A program made the translations under genes and the position numbers. The notes beneath the pieces are model-generated. The model had not been told where the DNA came from. It saw nothing but the letters and a program-made list of their open reading frames with translations, and searched no databases. From Kiloniellaceae bacterium (GTDB lineage: Bacteria > Pseudomonadota > Alphaproteobacteria > Kiloniellales > Kiloniellaceae): 16,876 nt of DNA. Below are positions 1 to 6,662 of the stretch, piece after piece. Location: positions 1-16,876 of the forward strand of contig JAJFGM010000632.1 of assembly GCA_021776145.1 (NCBI GenBank). The letters are read 5' to 3'. How positions within the stretch are numbered: the stretch's first letter is position 1; every line of letters begins with the position of its first letter.

Positions 1-1085
1 CCGGGGCTGGCGGTTCAGACCCGGCCGACTTCACCGAGTTCAACGGCGAGCTGTTTTTCTCGGCCACCGACGGCAGCTTCGGGGTCGAACTTTGGAAGGT
101 GACGGCGGGCGGCAGTGTCGTGCGGGTGGCCGACATCGATAGCGGGCCCGACAGTTCCTTTCCGGCCGGCTTCACCGCGTTCAACGGCGAGCTCTTTTTC
201 GCCGCCTTCGACGGCACCAGGGGAACCGAGCTCTGGAAGATGACGGCGGGCGGCAGCGTCGTGCGCGTGGCCGACATTAACCCCGGGGCTGGCGGTTCAG
301 ACCCTTTGGGCTTCACCGAGTTCAACGGCGAGCTCTTTTTCTCGGCCACCGACGGCAGCAGCGGTTTCGAGCTTTGGAAGGTGACGGCGGGCGGCAGTGT
401 CGTGCGCGCCGCTGACATCAACAGCGGGGCTGGCGGTTCATTGCCGACCGAATTCACCGCGTTCAACGGCGAGCTTTATTTCCGGGCCACCGACGGCAGC
501 AGCGGAACCGAGCTTTGGAAGCTGGCGGCGGGCGGTAGCGTCGTGCGCGCCGCCGACATCAACAGCGGCGCCGGCAGTTCATTCCCGGCCGAATTCACCG
601 AGTTCAACGGCGAGCTCTTTTTTCAGGCGACAGACGGCAGCAGCGGGCAAGAGCTTTGGAAGGTTATGGCGGGCGGCAGCGTCGTGCGCGCCGCCGACAT
701 CAACCCCGGGGCCGCCGGTTCCGGCCTGGGCGATTTCACCGCGTTCAACAGCGCGCTCTTTTTCCAGGCCACCGATGGCAACAGCGGTTTCGAGCTTTGG
801 AAGGTGACGGCGGGCGGCAGCGTCGTGCGCGCCGCCGACATCAACCCCGGGGTCGGCGGTTCCAACCCGTTCGAATTGACCGTCTTTGATCCCGACGGCG
901 TCGGCGCCCTGGTGCTCAGCGACCTGCTGTCGGGCGGCGAAGGTGACGCGCTGCTCGGAGCCCTGGGTGGCGGTTCCTCTGGTGGTTCCGGGGGCGGCGG
1001 CACGGCAGCGGCGCCGACGTTGGTGATCGCGCCGCCGGCCGGCCCGCCGGAAGAGGACGAGGCGGCGCTGGCCGGATTGGTTTGA
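1..1085 (+). CDS. ELWxxDGT-type tandem-repeat protein, 3' part (5' end outside window)
   Basis: The reading frame is open from the left edge (first full codon at base 3) to TGA at 1083-1085, so the start is missing. The visible part has 32 residues of one repeat, five complete 47-residue repeats (bases 99-803) and a sixth that degenerates after its first half. Each unit reads roughly AGGSVVRAADINPGAGGS, then F-T-x-F-N-G-E-L-F-F-x-A-T-D-G-S-x-G, then ELWK. This matches the ELWxxDGT repeat family of predicted extracellular, beta-rich proteins, although the DGT after ELW is replaced by AGG in every visible unit. The tail (about 65 residues) is Gly/Ser-rich, then Pro/Glu-rich, ending in LAGLV. 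I see no LPXTG motif or RTX nonapeptides. Surface location is inferred from the family. The sulfotransferase gene follows after 51 bp on the same strand. The biochemical function is unknown. Confidence 0.85.
   Translation, partial: GAGGSDPADFTEFNGELFFSATDGSFGVELWKVTAGGSVVRVADIDSGPDSSFPAGFTAFNGELFFAAFDGTRGTELWKMTAGGSVVRVADINPGAGGSDPLGFTEFNGELFFSATDGSSGFELWKVTAGGSVVRAADINSGAGGSLPTEFTAFNGELYFRATDGSSGTELWKLAAGGSVVRAADINSGAGSSFPAEFTEFNGELFFQATDGSSGQELWKVMAGGSVVRAADINPGAAGSGLGDFTAFNSALFFQATDGNSGFELWKVTAGGSVVRAADINPGVGGSNPFELTVFDPDGVGALVLSDLLSGGEGDALLGALGGGSSGGSGGGGTAAAPTLVIAPPAGPPEEDEAALAGLV
3..893 (+). repeat. 141-bp tandem repeats inside the ELWxxDGT gene
   Basis: Units of exactly 141 bp begin at 99, 240, 381, 522 and 663. 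A partial unit lies before them and a degenerating one from 804. Short blocks such as GGCGGGCGGCAG and TTCAACGGCGAGCT recur nearly unchanged, including at third codon positions. Because length is conserved to the codon and synonymous sites agree, recent duplication or gene conversion is likely. Such arrays are prone to copy-number change and assembly collapse. Confidence 0.9.
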
Positions 1086-1136
1086 GGGCGGCTCGGGTGT
1101 AGGCTTGCGGCGCGGCCCTTGACGGAGACTCGAGTT

Positions 1137-1952
1137 ATGCGAAGAGCGACACCGGGTGGCGCCGGACCTGGCGCTGCGAAACCGGGCGGCGCGAAACCGG
1201 ACGCTAGGGAACTGGGCAAACCACCGCTCAGCCGCGCTTTGCCGCCGCCGTGGCGTTACCGCCTGGCGCAGCCGGTATTCCTGCTCGGGCTGCCGCGATC
1301 CGGCACGTCGATGTGCGCCGGGGCGCTCGCGGCCTGCGGCCTGTGGCTTGGCGAAACCGTCGGGCCGGCGCCGGAAAACCCCAAGGGCTTTTTTGAGAAC
1401 GTGGCGCTGCGCGAGGGTTTCAACAAGAAGCTGCTGGGCCATCTGAGGGCCGATCCCCTGGGAGTCGATCCGCTGCCCGACCTCGGCCAGGTCGAGGCCC
1501 TGGCGCTGCACGGCCTGGAAGACTTCGTGGTGCAAAGCCTGAAGCACCAGGCCTACGGTTTCGACCGGCCCTGGGGCTTCAAGGACGCCAAGCTGACCCT
1601 GCTGTGGCCGATCTGGCTGGCCGCCTTTCCCGGCGCCCGCTGGCTAATCGTCAGGCGCGGCGCGGGGGATGTCGTCGCCTCCTGCCTGCGCACCCGCTTC
1701 ATGGTCCAGCACTCCAAGGATCCGGCTTTTTGGCGGGCCTTCATCGCCGCCTACAACCTGCGCCTGGACGAGTTGAAGGCGGCGACACCGCATTGGCGCG
1801 AGTTGGAGGTGGAGCCGGTCATGGCCGGCGACCTGGCGGGCCTTGAAGCGGCGGTGGACTGGGCCGGATTGCCCTGGGACGAAACGGCGGTGACCGAGTT
1901 CGTTGACCGGCGGCACTGGAAACGCAACGATTATCGCGCCGTAAAGGATTGA
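1137..1952 (+). CDS. P-loop sulfotransferase family protein
   Basis: This 271-residue protein is predicted to transfer a sulfo group from PAPS to an unknown acceptor. Residues 51-58 read GLPRSGTS, the 5'-phosphosulfate-binding loop. Residues 170-185, LIVRRGAGDVVASCLR, fit the 3'-phosphate-binding segment, with an Arg and a downstream Ser. The N-terminal 30 or so residues are low-complexity Pro/Gly/Ala/Lys and probably disordered. I chose ATG 1137 because GGAG at 1124-1127 lies 9 nt upstream; an in-frame TTG at 1119 has no ribosome-binding site. The gene lies 51 bp after the repeat-protein gene and 46 bp before the TPR-glycosyltransferase gene, all on one strand, so it may act on the same surface molecule. 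The substrate cannot be told from sequence. It belongs to a different branch from the sulfotransferase at 5634-6545. Confidence 0.85.
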   Translation: MRRATPGGAGPGAAKPGGAKPDARELGKPPLSRALPPPWRYRLAQPVFLLGLPRSGTSMCAGALAACGLWLGETVGPAPENPKGFFENVALREGFNKKLLGHLRADPLGVDPLPDLGQVEALALHGLEDFVVQSLKHQAYGFDRPWGFKDAKLTLLWPIWLAAFPGARWLIVRRGAGDVVASCLRTRFMVQHSKDPAFWRAFIAAYNLRLDELKAATPHWRELEVEPVMAGDLAGLEAAVDWAGLPWDETAVTEFVDRRHWKRNDYRAVKD

Positions 1953-1998
1953 CCCCTATCCTATCCCCTGTCGATTCCGGCAAATCTGGAGCCCCGCG

Positions 1999-4185
1999 AT
2001 GCACTGCCTTTCCGCCGAGGATCTTCGCCCCGCGCTGAAAGCGCACGGCGCCCGGAGCCTGCTGGGAATTGGCCAGGATGCCACCGCCCTGATGTCACAG
2101 TTCGCGGCCTTGGCGGAGTTCGAATGCTTCGAACTCGGCGGCGCGGCGGCATCCGGCAACGGCAAAGCCGTGGCCGGGGTTGTCAGCGGCACTCTGGCGG
2201 ACAGCGGCGGCCTGAGCCGCGACTTCGATGTCATCTTCTGCCTCGACGCGCTGGCACTGATGCCGTCCGACGAGCTGTCGCGGGCGCTGGCCAACCTGAA
2301 GCGTCATGCCGGCAAGCTGTGCTACGTGACGGTGGGGCTGGCGCCGGAGGGGGAAAACCCGATCCTGGTCAGCGCCGCGCCGAGCCGGGCGGTGCAGCCG
2401 GCGCAGTGGTGGCTGGAACAGTTCCAAAAGACCGGTTTCGATCTGCTCGACAACCGGGTCGCCCGCGACGCCGCCGGCCAGGACCAGTGGCTGCACGTCT
2501 TTCTGGCGCCGAACCGCGCCGCCAAGGCGGGCGCGAAAGCCGTGGCCCCGCGCAAGGCGGCGCCCAAGATTCCACCCGAGGTCGCCGCCAAGGCCGCCGA
2601 GATCGCCGCCGCCAAGGCGGGGCAAAAGGACGCGCCGGGAACGCCCGCGGTTGCAGCGAATTCCAAGGGCACACCCAAGATTCCACCAGAGGTCGCCGCC
2701 AAGGCCGCCGAAATTATCGCCGCCAAGGCGGCGCAAGAAAATTTGCCCGAGACGGCGCCCGACAGCCGCCCCGATATCGCCCCAGATATGGCCGCCGAGA
2801 GGGGCCGGAAGGCCGCGCCGGAGGAGATTCTCAGGGCGGCCATGGAGCTGCACCGCAAGGGCGCTGGGCAAAAGGCGGCGCCGCTCTACGAACAGGTCTT
2901 GAAAGCCAAAGCCGACGACCCCGACGCACTGCATGGCCTGGGCATGATCGCCATGGACAGCGGCGATCACGCCGAGAGCGAGCGGCTGATCCGGGCGGCC
3001 ATCGAAAGCGACGGCGGCAAGGCCAGTTTCCACAGCAACCTCGGCCACCTGCTGGCCGTGGAGGGCCGGCCGGACGAAGCCTTCGAGGCCTTTGCCAGGG
3101 CCATCGCGCTGGCCCCCGACGTGGCCGTCGCCCACAGTAACCTGGGCAACGCCCTGCGCGACAGCGGCCGTATCTACGAGGCCGAAGAAGCCTTTGGCCG
3201 CGCCCTGGAACTGGAGCCGGGCCTGGCCATGGCGCGCGCCAGTCTGGCACAGATGAAACTTCTGATCGGGAACTACGACGAGGGTTGGGCCGAGTTGCGC
3301 TGGGGCTTCGAGTCCGGCGCCCGCAAGTGGTACGGCCTGCCGCTGCCGGAGTGGGACGGCGCCGCCCTGGCCGACGGCGGGCTGGTGCTGTGGGGCGACT
3401 GGGGCATTGGCGACCAGTTGATGGTGCTGCGGCTGCTGTCGCGCCTGTCGGGGCGGGTGGCGCGCACGGTCTGTGTCTGCGATCAGCGTCTGGTGCCGAT
3501 TTTGGCGCGGGCTTTCCCCGAGATCGTCTTCCAGGCGCCCTGCGATCCCCTGCAGTTGCGCAGCCGGCATCCCGAGATGACGCACCAGCTGCCGATCTGC
3601 GACCTGGCGCGGCTGCTTTGCCCGGATCCCAAGGATCTAGATGACGGCGGCGCCTTCCTCAAACCCGATGCCGCCCGGGTGGCGGCGTTGAAAGCCCGCT
3701 ACGGCGCTGGCAAGCCGGTCGTCGGCCTGGCCTGGCGCGGCGGCGCCTTTGCCGAGACCAAGGCGCTGCGGTCGGTGCCGCTGGCGCAGTGGGCGCCGAT
3801 CCTCGGCCTGCCGGATGTGACCTTCGTCAGCTTGCAGAACGGCGACCACGGGCCCGAGATCGCGGCCGCCGAGACAGCGCTGGAGGTAGAGATTCTGGTC
3901 GACAAGACGGTTGACCAGATGCGCGACCTAGATGGTTTCGCGGCGCAGGTCGCGGCGATGGACCGCATTCTATCGGTCGACTGTACCTGCGTTCACCTGG
4001 CCGGCGCCCTGGGGGTCGCGACCGAGGTGCTGCTGCCCCTGGTGCCGGATTGGCGCTGGGGCCTGAGCGGCGAGACGTCGCCCTGGTACGACAGCCTGAA
4101 ATTGCACCGCCAGGTCAAGGCGCGCGACTGGGGCAGGCCCCTGGCCGCGGCGCGCCAGGCGCTGCAGGCGGCTTGCAGGATATAG
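1999..4185 (+). CDS. Methyltransferase-like / TPR / glycosyltransferase fusion protein
   Basis: This 728-residue protein has three parts. Residues 15-170 resemble a class I methyltransferase fold (DVIFCLDALALMPSDEL at 77-93), but the SAM motif is degenerate (LLGIGQD). Residues 170-270 are an Ala/Lys/Pro-rich linker with a near-duplicated 22-residue segment beginning PKIPPEVAAKAAEI at 189 and 226. Residues 275-435 hold about four TPR units (HSNLGHLLAVEGRPDEAFEA, then AHSNLGNALRDSGRIYEAEE). Residues 455-728 form a glycosyltransferase domain of the kind common in alphaproteobacterial TPR proteins: LWGDWGIGDQLMVLR at 464-478, SVDCTCVHLAGALG at 659-672 and LVPDWRWGLSGETSPWYDS at 681-699. ATG 1999 has GGAG at 1988-1991, 7 nt upstream. 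Transfer of sugar to a protein or surface glycan is inferred; the context suggests modification of the repeat protein or flagellin, but the substrate is unknown. Confidence 0.85.
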   Translation: MHCLSAEDLRPALKAHGARSLLGIGQDATALMSQFAALAEFECFELGGAAASGNGKAVAGVVSGTLADSGGLSRDFDVIFCLDALALMPSDELSRALANLKRHAGKLCYVTVGLAPEGENPILVSAAPSRAVQPAQWWLEQFQKTGFDLLDNRVARDAAGQDQWLHVFLAPNRAAKAGAKAVAPRKAAPKIPPEVAAKAAEIAAAKAGQKDAPGTPAVAANSKGTPKIPPEVAAKAAEIIAAKAAQENLPETAPDSRPDIAPDMAAERGRKAAPEEILRAAMELHRKGAGQKAAPLYEQVLKAKADDPDALHGLGMIAMDSGDHAESERLIRAAIESDGGKASFHSNLGHLLAVEGRPDEAFEAFARAIALAPDVAVAHSNLGNALRDSGRIYEAEEAFGRALELEPGLAMARASLAQMKLLIGNYDEGWAELRWGFESGARKWYGLPLPEWDGAALADGGLVLWGDWGIGDQLMVLRLLSRLSGRVARTVCVCDQRLVPILARAFPEIVFQAPCDPLQLRSRHPEMTHQLPICDLARLLCPDPKDLDDGGAFLKPDAARVAALKARYGAGKPVVGLAWRGGAFAETKALRSVPLAQWAPILGLPDVTFVSLQNGDHGPEIAAAETALEVEILVDKTVDQMRDLDGFAAQVAAMDRILSVDCTCVHLAGALGVATEVLLPLVPDWRWGLSGETSPWYDSLKLHRQVKARDWGRPLAAARQALQAACRI
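2563..2731 (+). repeat. Direct repeat encoding the duplicated Ala/Lys linker
   Basis: Two nearly identical copies of about 58 bp, at 2563-2620 and 2674-2731, are offset by 111 bp (37 codons). They encode the duplicated PKIPPEVAAKAAEI segment between the methyltransferase-like and TPR domains. It looks like an internal linker duplication, not a mobile element. Confidence 0.8.
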
Positions 4186-4205
4186 CGCGTTTCGCTCATC
4201 GCGGC

Positions 4206-5348
4206 TTATCCCTCTACCATGCGCGCGGCGGGCGCCGGTTTCGCATCCTTGCCGCCGTCTGTTGGCAATTCCGCGCCTGTTGGCAATTCGGCGGGCGCGT
4301 TCACAAGAACCCGGCTGTCGATGTCCTCGACCCGCTTCAGGCCGATCTGGGCGAGCGTGACGCTGATGTCGTCGGCCAGGACATCGACCAGGGTGGAGAG
4401 GCCGCGCGCGCCGTCGGCGCCGATGGCGTAGAGCAGCGGGCGGCCCAGCATGACGAAGTCGGCACCCAATGCCAACGCCTTGACGATGTCCTCGCCGCTG
4501 CGCAGGCCGCTGTCGAAGATCAGCGGATAGTCAGGGCCGACCGCCGCGCGAATGCGCGGCAGGGCGTGGATGGCGGCCGGCGTGGCATCGAGCTGGCGGG
4601 CGCCGTGATCGGAGACATAGACGGCGTCGGCGCCGGCATCGCGGATGCGTACGGCGTCGTCCGGCGACAACACGCCCTTGACGACCAGCTTCCCGGTCCA
4701 GCGCATGCGCAGTTCGTCGAGGAAGGCCCAGTCGGTGCTGCCCCGGCTTTCGCCGCGGGTGAATCCCTTGCCGTCTTGCTCGGCTTCGAAGTTCGCCACC
4801 TTGGGCGCGCCGTGCAACAGCGTGCCGATGGACCAACGCGGATGGAAGGCGAAGTCGAAGAACTGCCTTGCGCCCATGCGAAAGGGGATCTGAAAGCCAT
4901 TCCGCAAATCGCGGATGCGTCGCGAGACCTGCGGCACGTCGACGGTGAGAATGAGAACCTCGTAGCCCGAGGCCTCGGCGCGGTCGACCAGTCGCATCGC
5001 CGCCTGCCGCGACTGCGCGACATAGAGCTGGAACCAGGCGCGGCCGGGCGCCATGGCGTGCATATGTTCCAGTGACGTCGAAGCGGCGGTCGAAAGGCCA
5101 ACCGGAATGCCGCGCCGCATGGCCTCGGCCGCCAGCATGTTGTCGGCGCCCGGCCAGGTCAGATTGCACATGCCCATGGGCGCGATGCCGAAAGGCAGGC
5201 CCATGTCCTGTCCGAGGAAGCGCCGCTTCAGACTGCGCCCCTCGACGTTGACCAGTACACGCGGCTGCAGGCGAATCTCCCGGATCGCCGAACGATTGAG
5301 GCCCTCGCCGACCTCGGCACCGGCGGCGCCGTCGACGAAGTCGAACAT
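4206..5348 (-). CDS. FMN-dependent alpha-hydroxy-acid oxidase/dehydrogenase (LldD/glycolate oxidase family)
   Basis: The family oxidises L-2-hydroxy acids to 2-oxo acids through FMN. Residues below are counted from ATG 5348. Seen are IAPMGM (55-60), FQLYV with the active-site Tyr109, LTVDVP (134-139), Lys224 in VVKGV, the catalytic block SDHGARQLD with His248 and Arg251, and FDSGLRSGED (278-287) with LGRPLLY for the FMN phosphate. The usual SNHG is SDHG here. The position equivalent to spinach glycolate oxidase Tyr24 is Phe4. The real N-terminus is probably longer: family-like sequence continues in frame upstream of this ATG (see the entry at 5349-5459), giving about 417 residues. The C-terminal 30 residues are Pro/Ala-rich with an ELPTGAELPT repeat. 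The gene lies downstream of the sulfotransferase on the same strand, after a gap with its own repeats. The substrate is unassigned; lactate, glycolate and mandelate are all possible. Confidence 0.9.
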   Translation of the reverse strand: MFDFVDGAAGAEVGEGLNRSAIREIRLQPRVLVNVEGRSLKRRFLGQDMGLPFGIAPMGMCNLTWPGADNMLAAEAMRRGIPVGLSTAASTSLEHMHAMAPGRAWFQLYVAQSRQAAMRLVDRAEASGYEVLILTVDVPQVSRRIRDLRNGFQIPFRMGARQFFDFAFHPRWSIGTLLHGAPKVANFEAEQDGKGFTRGESRGSTDWAFLDELRMRWTGKLVVKGVLSPDDAVRIRDAGADAVYVSDHGARQLDATPAAIHALPRIRAAVGPDYPLIFDSGLRSGEDIVKALALGADFVMLGRPLLYAIGADGARGLSTLVDVLADDISVTLAQIGLKRVEDIDSRVLVNAPAELPTGAELPTDGGKDAKPAPAARMVEG

Positions 5349-5459
5349 GATGCGCGGGAGGCGGCGCCGCGCCAGGGCGCGGGCGTCCTCGGCGCAGTGG
5401 ATGCCCGGGCTGGGCGTGTGGCTGTCGGCGGCCTGGCTTGGGGCGGTGCGGCTTGAGAT
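5349..5459 (-). other. N-terminal extension of the alpha-hydroxy-acid oxidase, probably starting at ATC
   Basis: The frame of the oxidase stays open upstream to a stop at 5529-5531 and contains no ATG, GTG or TTG. Just before ATG 5348 it encodes IHCAEDARALARRRLPRI, which aligns with the conserved family N-terminus (compare spinach glycolate oxidase NVNEYEAIAKQKLPKM before YDYY). Translation must therefore begin upstream. The codon ATC at 5459-5457 lies 7 nt after a perfect AGGAG at 5471-5467 and would give Met-SSRTAPSQ. Either ATC is used as a rare start, as AUU is in infC, or an ATG has been changed by mutation or sequencing error. Confidence 0.6.
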
Positions 5460-5466
5460 GTTTGGT

Positions 5467-5471
5467 CTCCT
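5467..5471 (-). promoter_or_regulatory. Shine-Dalgarno AGGAG upstream of the ATC codon
   Basis: On the minus strand AGGAG is followed by ACCAAAC and then ATC. The 7-nt spacing is optimal, and no other start codon in any frame is near. This site is the main reason for placing the oxidase start at 5459. Confidence 0.6.
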
Positions 5472-5554
5472 ACGATTGTGCCGGCTCGCCGGCCGAAAAA
5501 GCTGCCGTTTCCGTCGGGGGAGGATTTTTCACTTTTTTATCAAATAGGGCCAAT

Positions 5555-5580
5555 TGAATTATTTCGGTAATTCATTCGGT
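5555..5580. repeat. Tandem 12-bp repeat with an embedded 7-bp inverted repeat upstream of the oxidase
   Basis: AATTATTTCGGT (5557-5568) is followed directly by AATTCATTCGGT (5569-5580), a 10 of 12 match. The same bases contain the perfect inverted repeat TGAATTA (5555-5561) / TAATTCA (5568-5574) around TTTCGG. It lies in an A/T-rich gap about 100 bp upstream of the oxidase start and about 55 bp after the sulfotransferase stop. An operator is the simplest reading. It is not followed by a U-tract in the direction of either gene, so an intrinsic terminator is unlikely. Confidence 0.5.
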
Positions 5581-5633
5581 TTTCCTATGAACCTTCAAAG
5601 CAACCGCCATTTTTGTTCGGTCCTGACGACGCC

Positions 5634-6545
5634 TTAGACCGTCGGGCCGCCTTCGGCGAACCAGCGGGCGCAGTCCGGGCCCAGTTCGTGCAGCGCGCGC
5701 GCCTCATAGGCTTGGCAATCGGCTTCGGTGAGGATCTCCCGCCACCGACCGTTCTGGCCTTTGTGAATGAAGACCTCGGCGCCGGCGTCCCAGAAGGCAC
5801 CGCCGAGCGGCACGGATTTGGTCGCGTTCGCCTTCATGTAGTCGAAGCTGCAATGACGCAGGATCGCTGGCCAGGTCTTTTCCTCGACGGCTATGCCGAG
5901 AAAGTCGGCAATTCGGCGGATCTCGCCGGCCATGTCCTTTTTCAGGTCGGCGAAATGCAGGAACAACACATTGGGCAGATCGCGGATGGCCCACCAACTC
6001 TGGGCGTTTTCCCAGTATGGCCAGAAGGGATAGCCGTCCTTTTCCAGCCATTCGAGGAAATATTGCCGCACCGAGTCGTGCGGTTTGTCAATCGGCGGGC
6101 CGACCCGGCCCGGTGTGTCGTTCAGGGCCTGGTACCAGAGCTGGTTGGCGTTGGCGTGGTGGTTATAGAGGCTCCAGACCACATCGCGGCCATCGCGGCC
6201 GATGTAGATGTATTTGGCCTTGGGCGAGAAGACCAGGGCATCGACCGGCAGGTGAGTCTTGACGAAGCGGCGGTGCCGCTGCGCTTCGACGGCGGGCAGC
6301 TTGACCTCTTTCGGAGGCACCCGCAGGTCCATCCAGGGCGACATCTCGGCAACCTCCAGGTCCTCCGTGCCGGCGAAAATCAGCTGCGAGACGATCTGCT
6401 GGACCCAGGTCGTGCCGGATTTGGCGTAGGTGGAAATGACGACGTCGTCGTCGCGAAAGGCAAAGTCGTTCCAGATGGTGGAATCGAAATGGTGGCTATG
6501 AAGTTCCCGGGTTTTCACCGGCCACTCGATTGATTGATTGGACAT
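5634..6545 (-). CDS. Cytosolic SULT-type sulfotransferase
   Basis: This 303-residue enzyme has the full motif set of the Sulfotransfer_1 family, which moves sulfate from PAPS to hydroxyl or amine acceptors. YAKSGTTW (40-47) is the 5'-phosphosulfate loop. KTHLP (96-100) carries the likely catalytic His98. IGRDGRDVVWSLYNHH (115-130) gives the 3'-phosphate residues Arg117 and Ser125. HKGQNGRW (261-268) corresponds to the C-terminal RKGxxGDW motif, with His in place of Arg and Arg in place of Asp. I chose ATG 6545 because AAGGGGGA lies just upstream; a longer frame to 6716 runs into the divergent gene and lacks family similarity. It is transcribed divergently from the glycosylase at 6663 and may be co-transcribed with the downstream oxidase. 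The acceptor is unknown. Confidence 0.92.
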   Translation of the reverse strand: MSNQSIEWPVKTRELHSHHFDSTIWNDFAFRDDDVVISTYAKSGTTWVQQIVSQLIFAGTEDLEVAEMSPWMDLRVPPKEVKLPAVEAQRHRRFVKTHLPVDALVFSPKAKYIYIGRDGRDVVWSLYNHHANANQLWYQALNDTPGRVGPPIDKPHDSVRQYFLEWLEKDGYPFWPYWENAQSWWAIRDLPNVLFLHFADLKKDMAGEIRRIADFLGIAVEEKTWPAILRHCSFDYMKANATKSVPLGGAFWDAGAEVFIHKGQNGRWREILTEADCQAYEARALHELGPDCARWFAEGGPTV

Positions 6546-6627
6546 GGTTTCCCCCTTCTGCCGCAGCAGGCGTAGGTCTTGTGGCCGCGCACACGAACAT
6601 GCGGGCCGATCGCGGACTCCGTGCCTA

Positions 6628-6655
6628 TTGACGCTCGCGTCGATCCCGCTAATTC
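6628..6655 (+). promoter_or_regulatory. Possible sigma-70 promoter for the YcaQ-like gene
   Basis: TTGACG at 6628-6633 is followed after 16 nt by TAATTC at 6650-6655, a weak -10. Transcription would begin near 6661-6663, at or just before ATG 6663. That agrees with the absence of a usable ribosome-binding site and would give a leaderless message. The -10 is poor, so confidence is low. Confidence 0.3.
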
Positions 6656-6662
6656 TCGAGGC

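Noticed and set aside
1119..1136. Upstream TTG start for the first sulfotransferase
   Set aside because: No ribosome-binding site precedes it, whereas GGAG is well spaced from ATG 1137.
579..1547. 322-codon frame on the minus strand
   Set aside because: It is antisense to the repeat-protein and sulfotransferase genes. Its product is Arg/Gln/Ala-rich with no recognisable motif, as expected for frames opposite GC-rich genes.
2095..3585. 496-codon frame on the minus strand
   Set aside because: It lies fully opposite the TPR-glycosyltransferase gene, which has clear domains, and has only shadow-like composition.
4183..4205. Terminator between the convergent glycosyltransferase and oxidase genes
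   Set aside because: Only a 4-bp stem (AGCG/CGCT) is present, with no T-run on either strand.
4260..4289. Duplicated TGTTGGCAATTC as a regulatory direct repeat
   Set aside because: The 18-bp offset is in frame and encodes the ELPTGAELPT repeat in the oxidase C-terminal tail, so it is better explained as a coding duplication.
5053..5547. 164-codon plus-strand frame over the oxidase start region
   Set aside because: It is antisense to the conserved oxidase N-terminus and has low-complexity, Arg/Ser-rich sequence.
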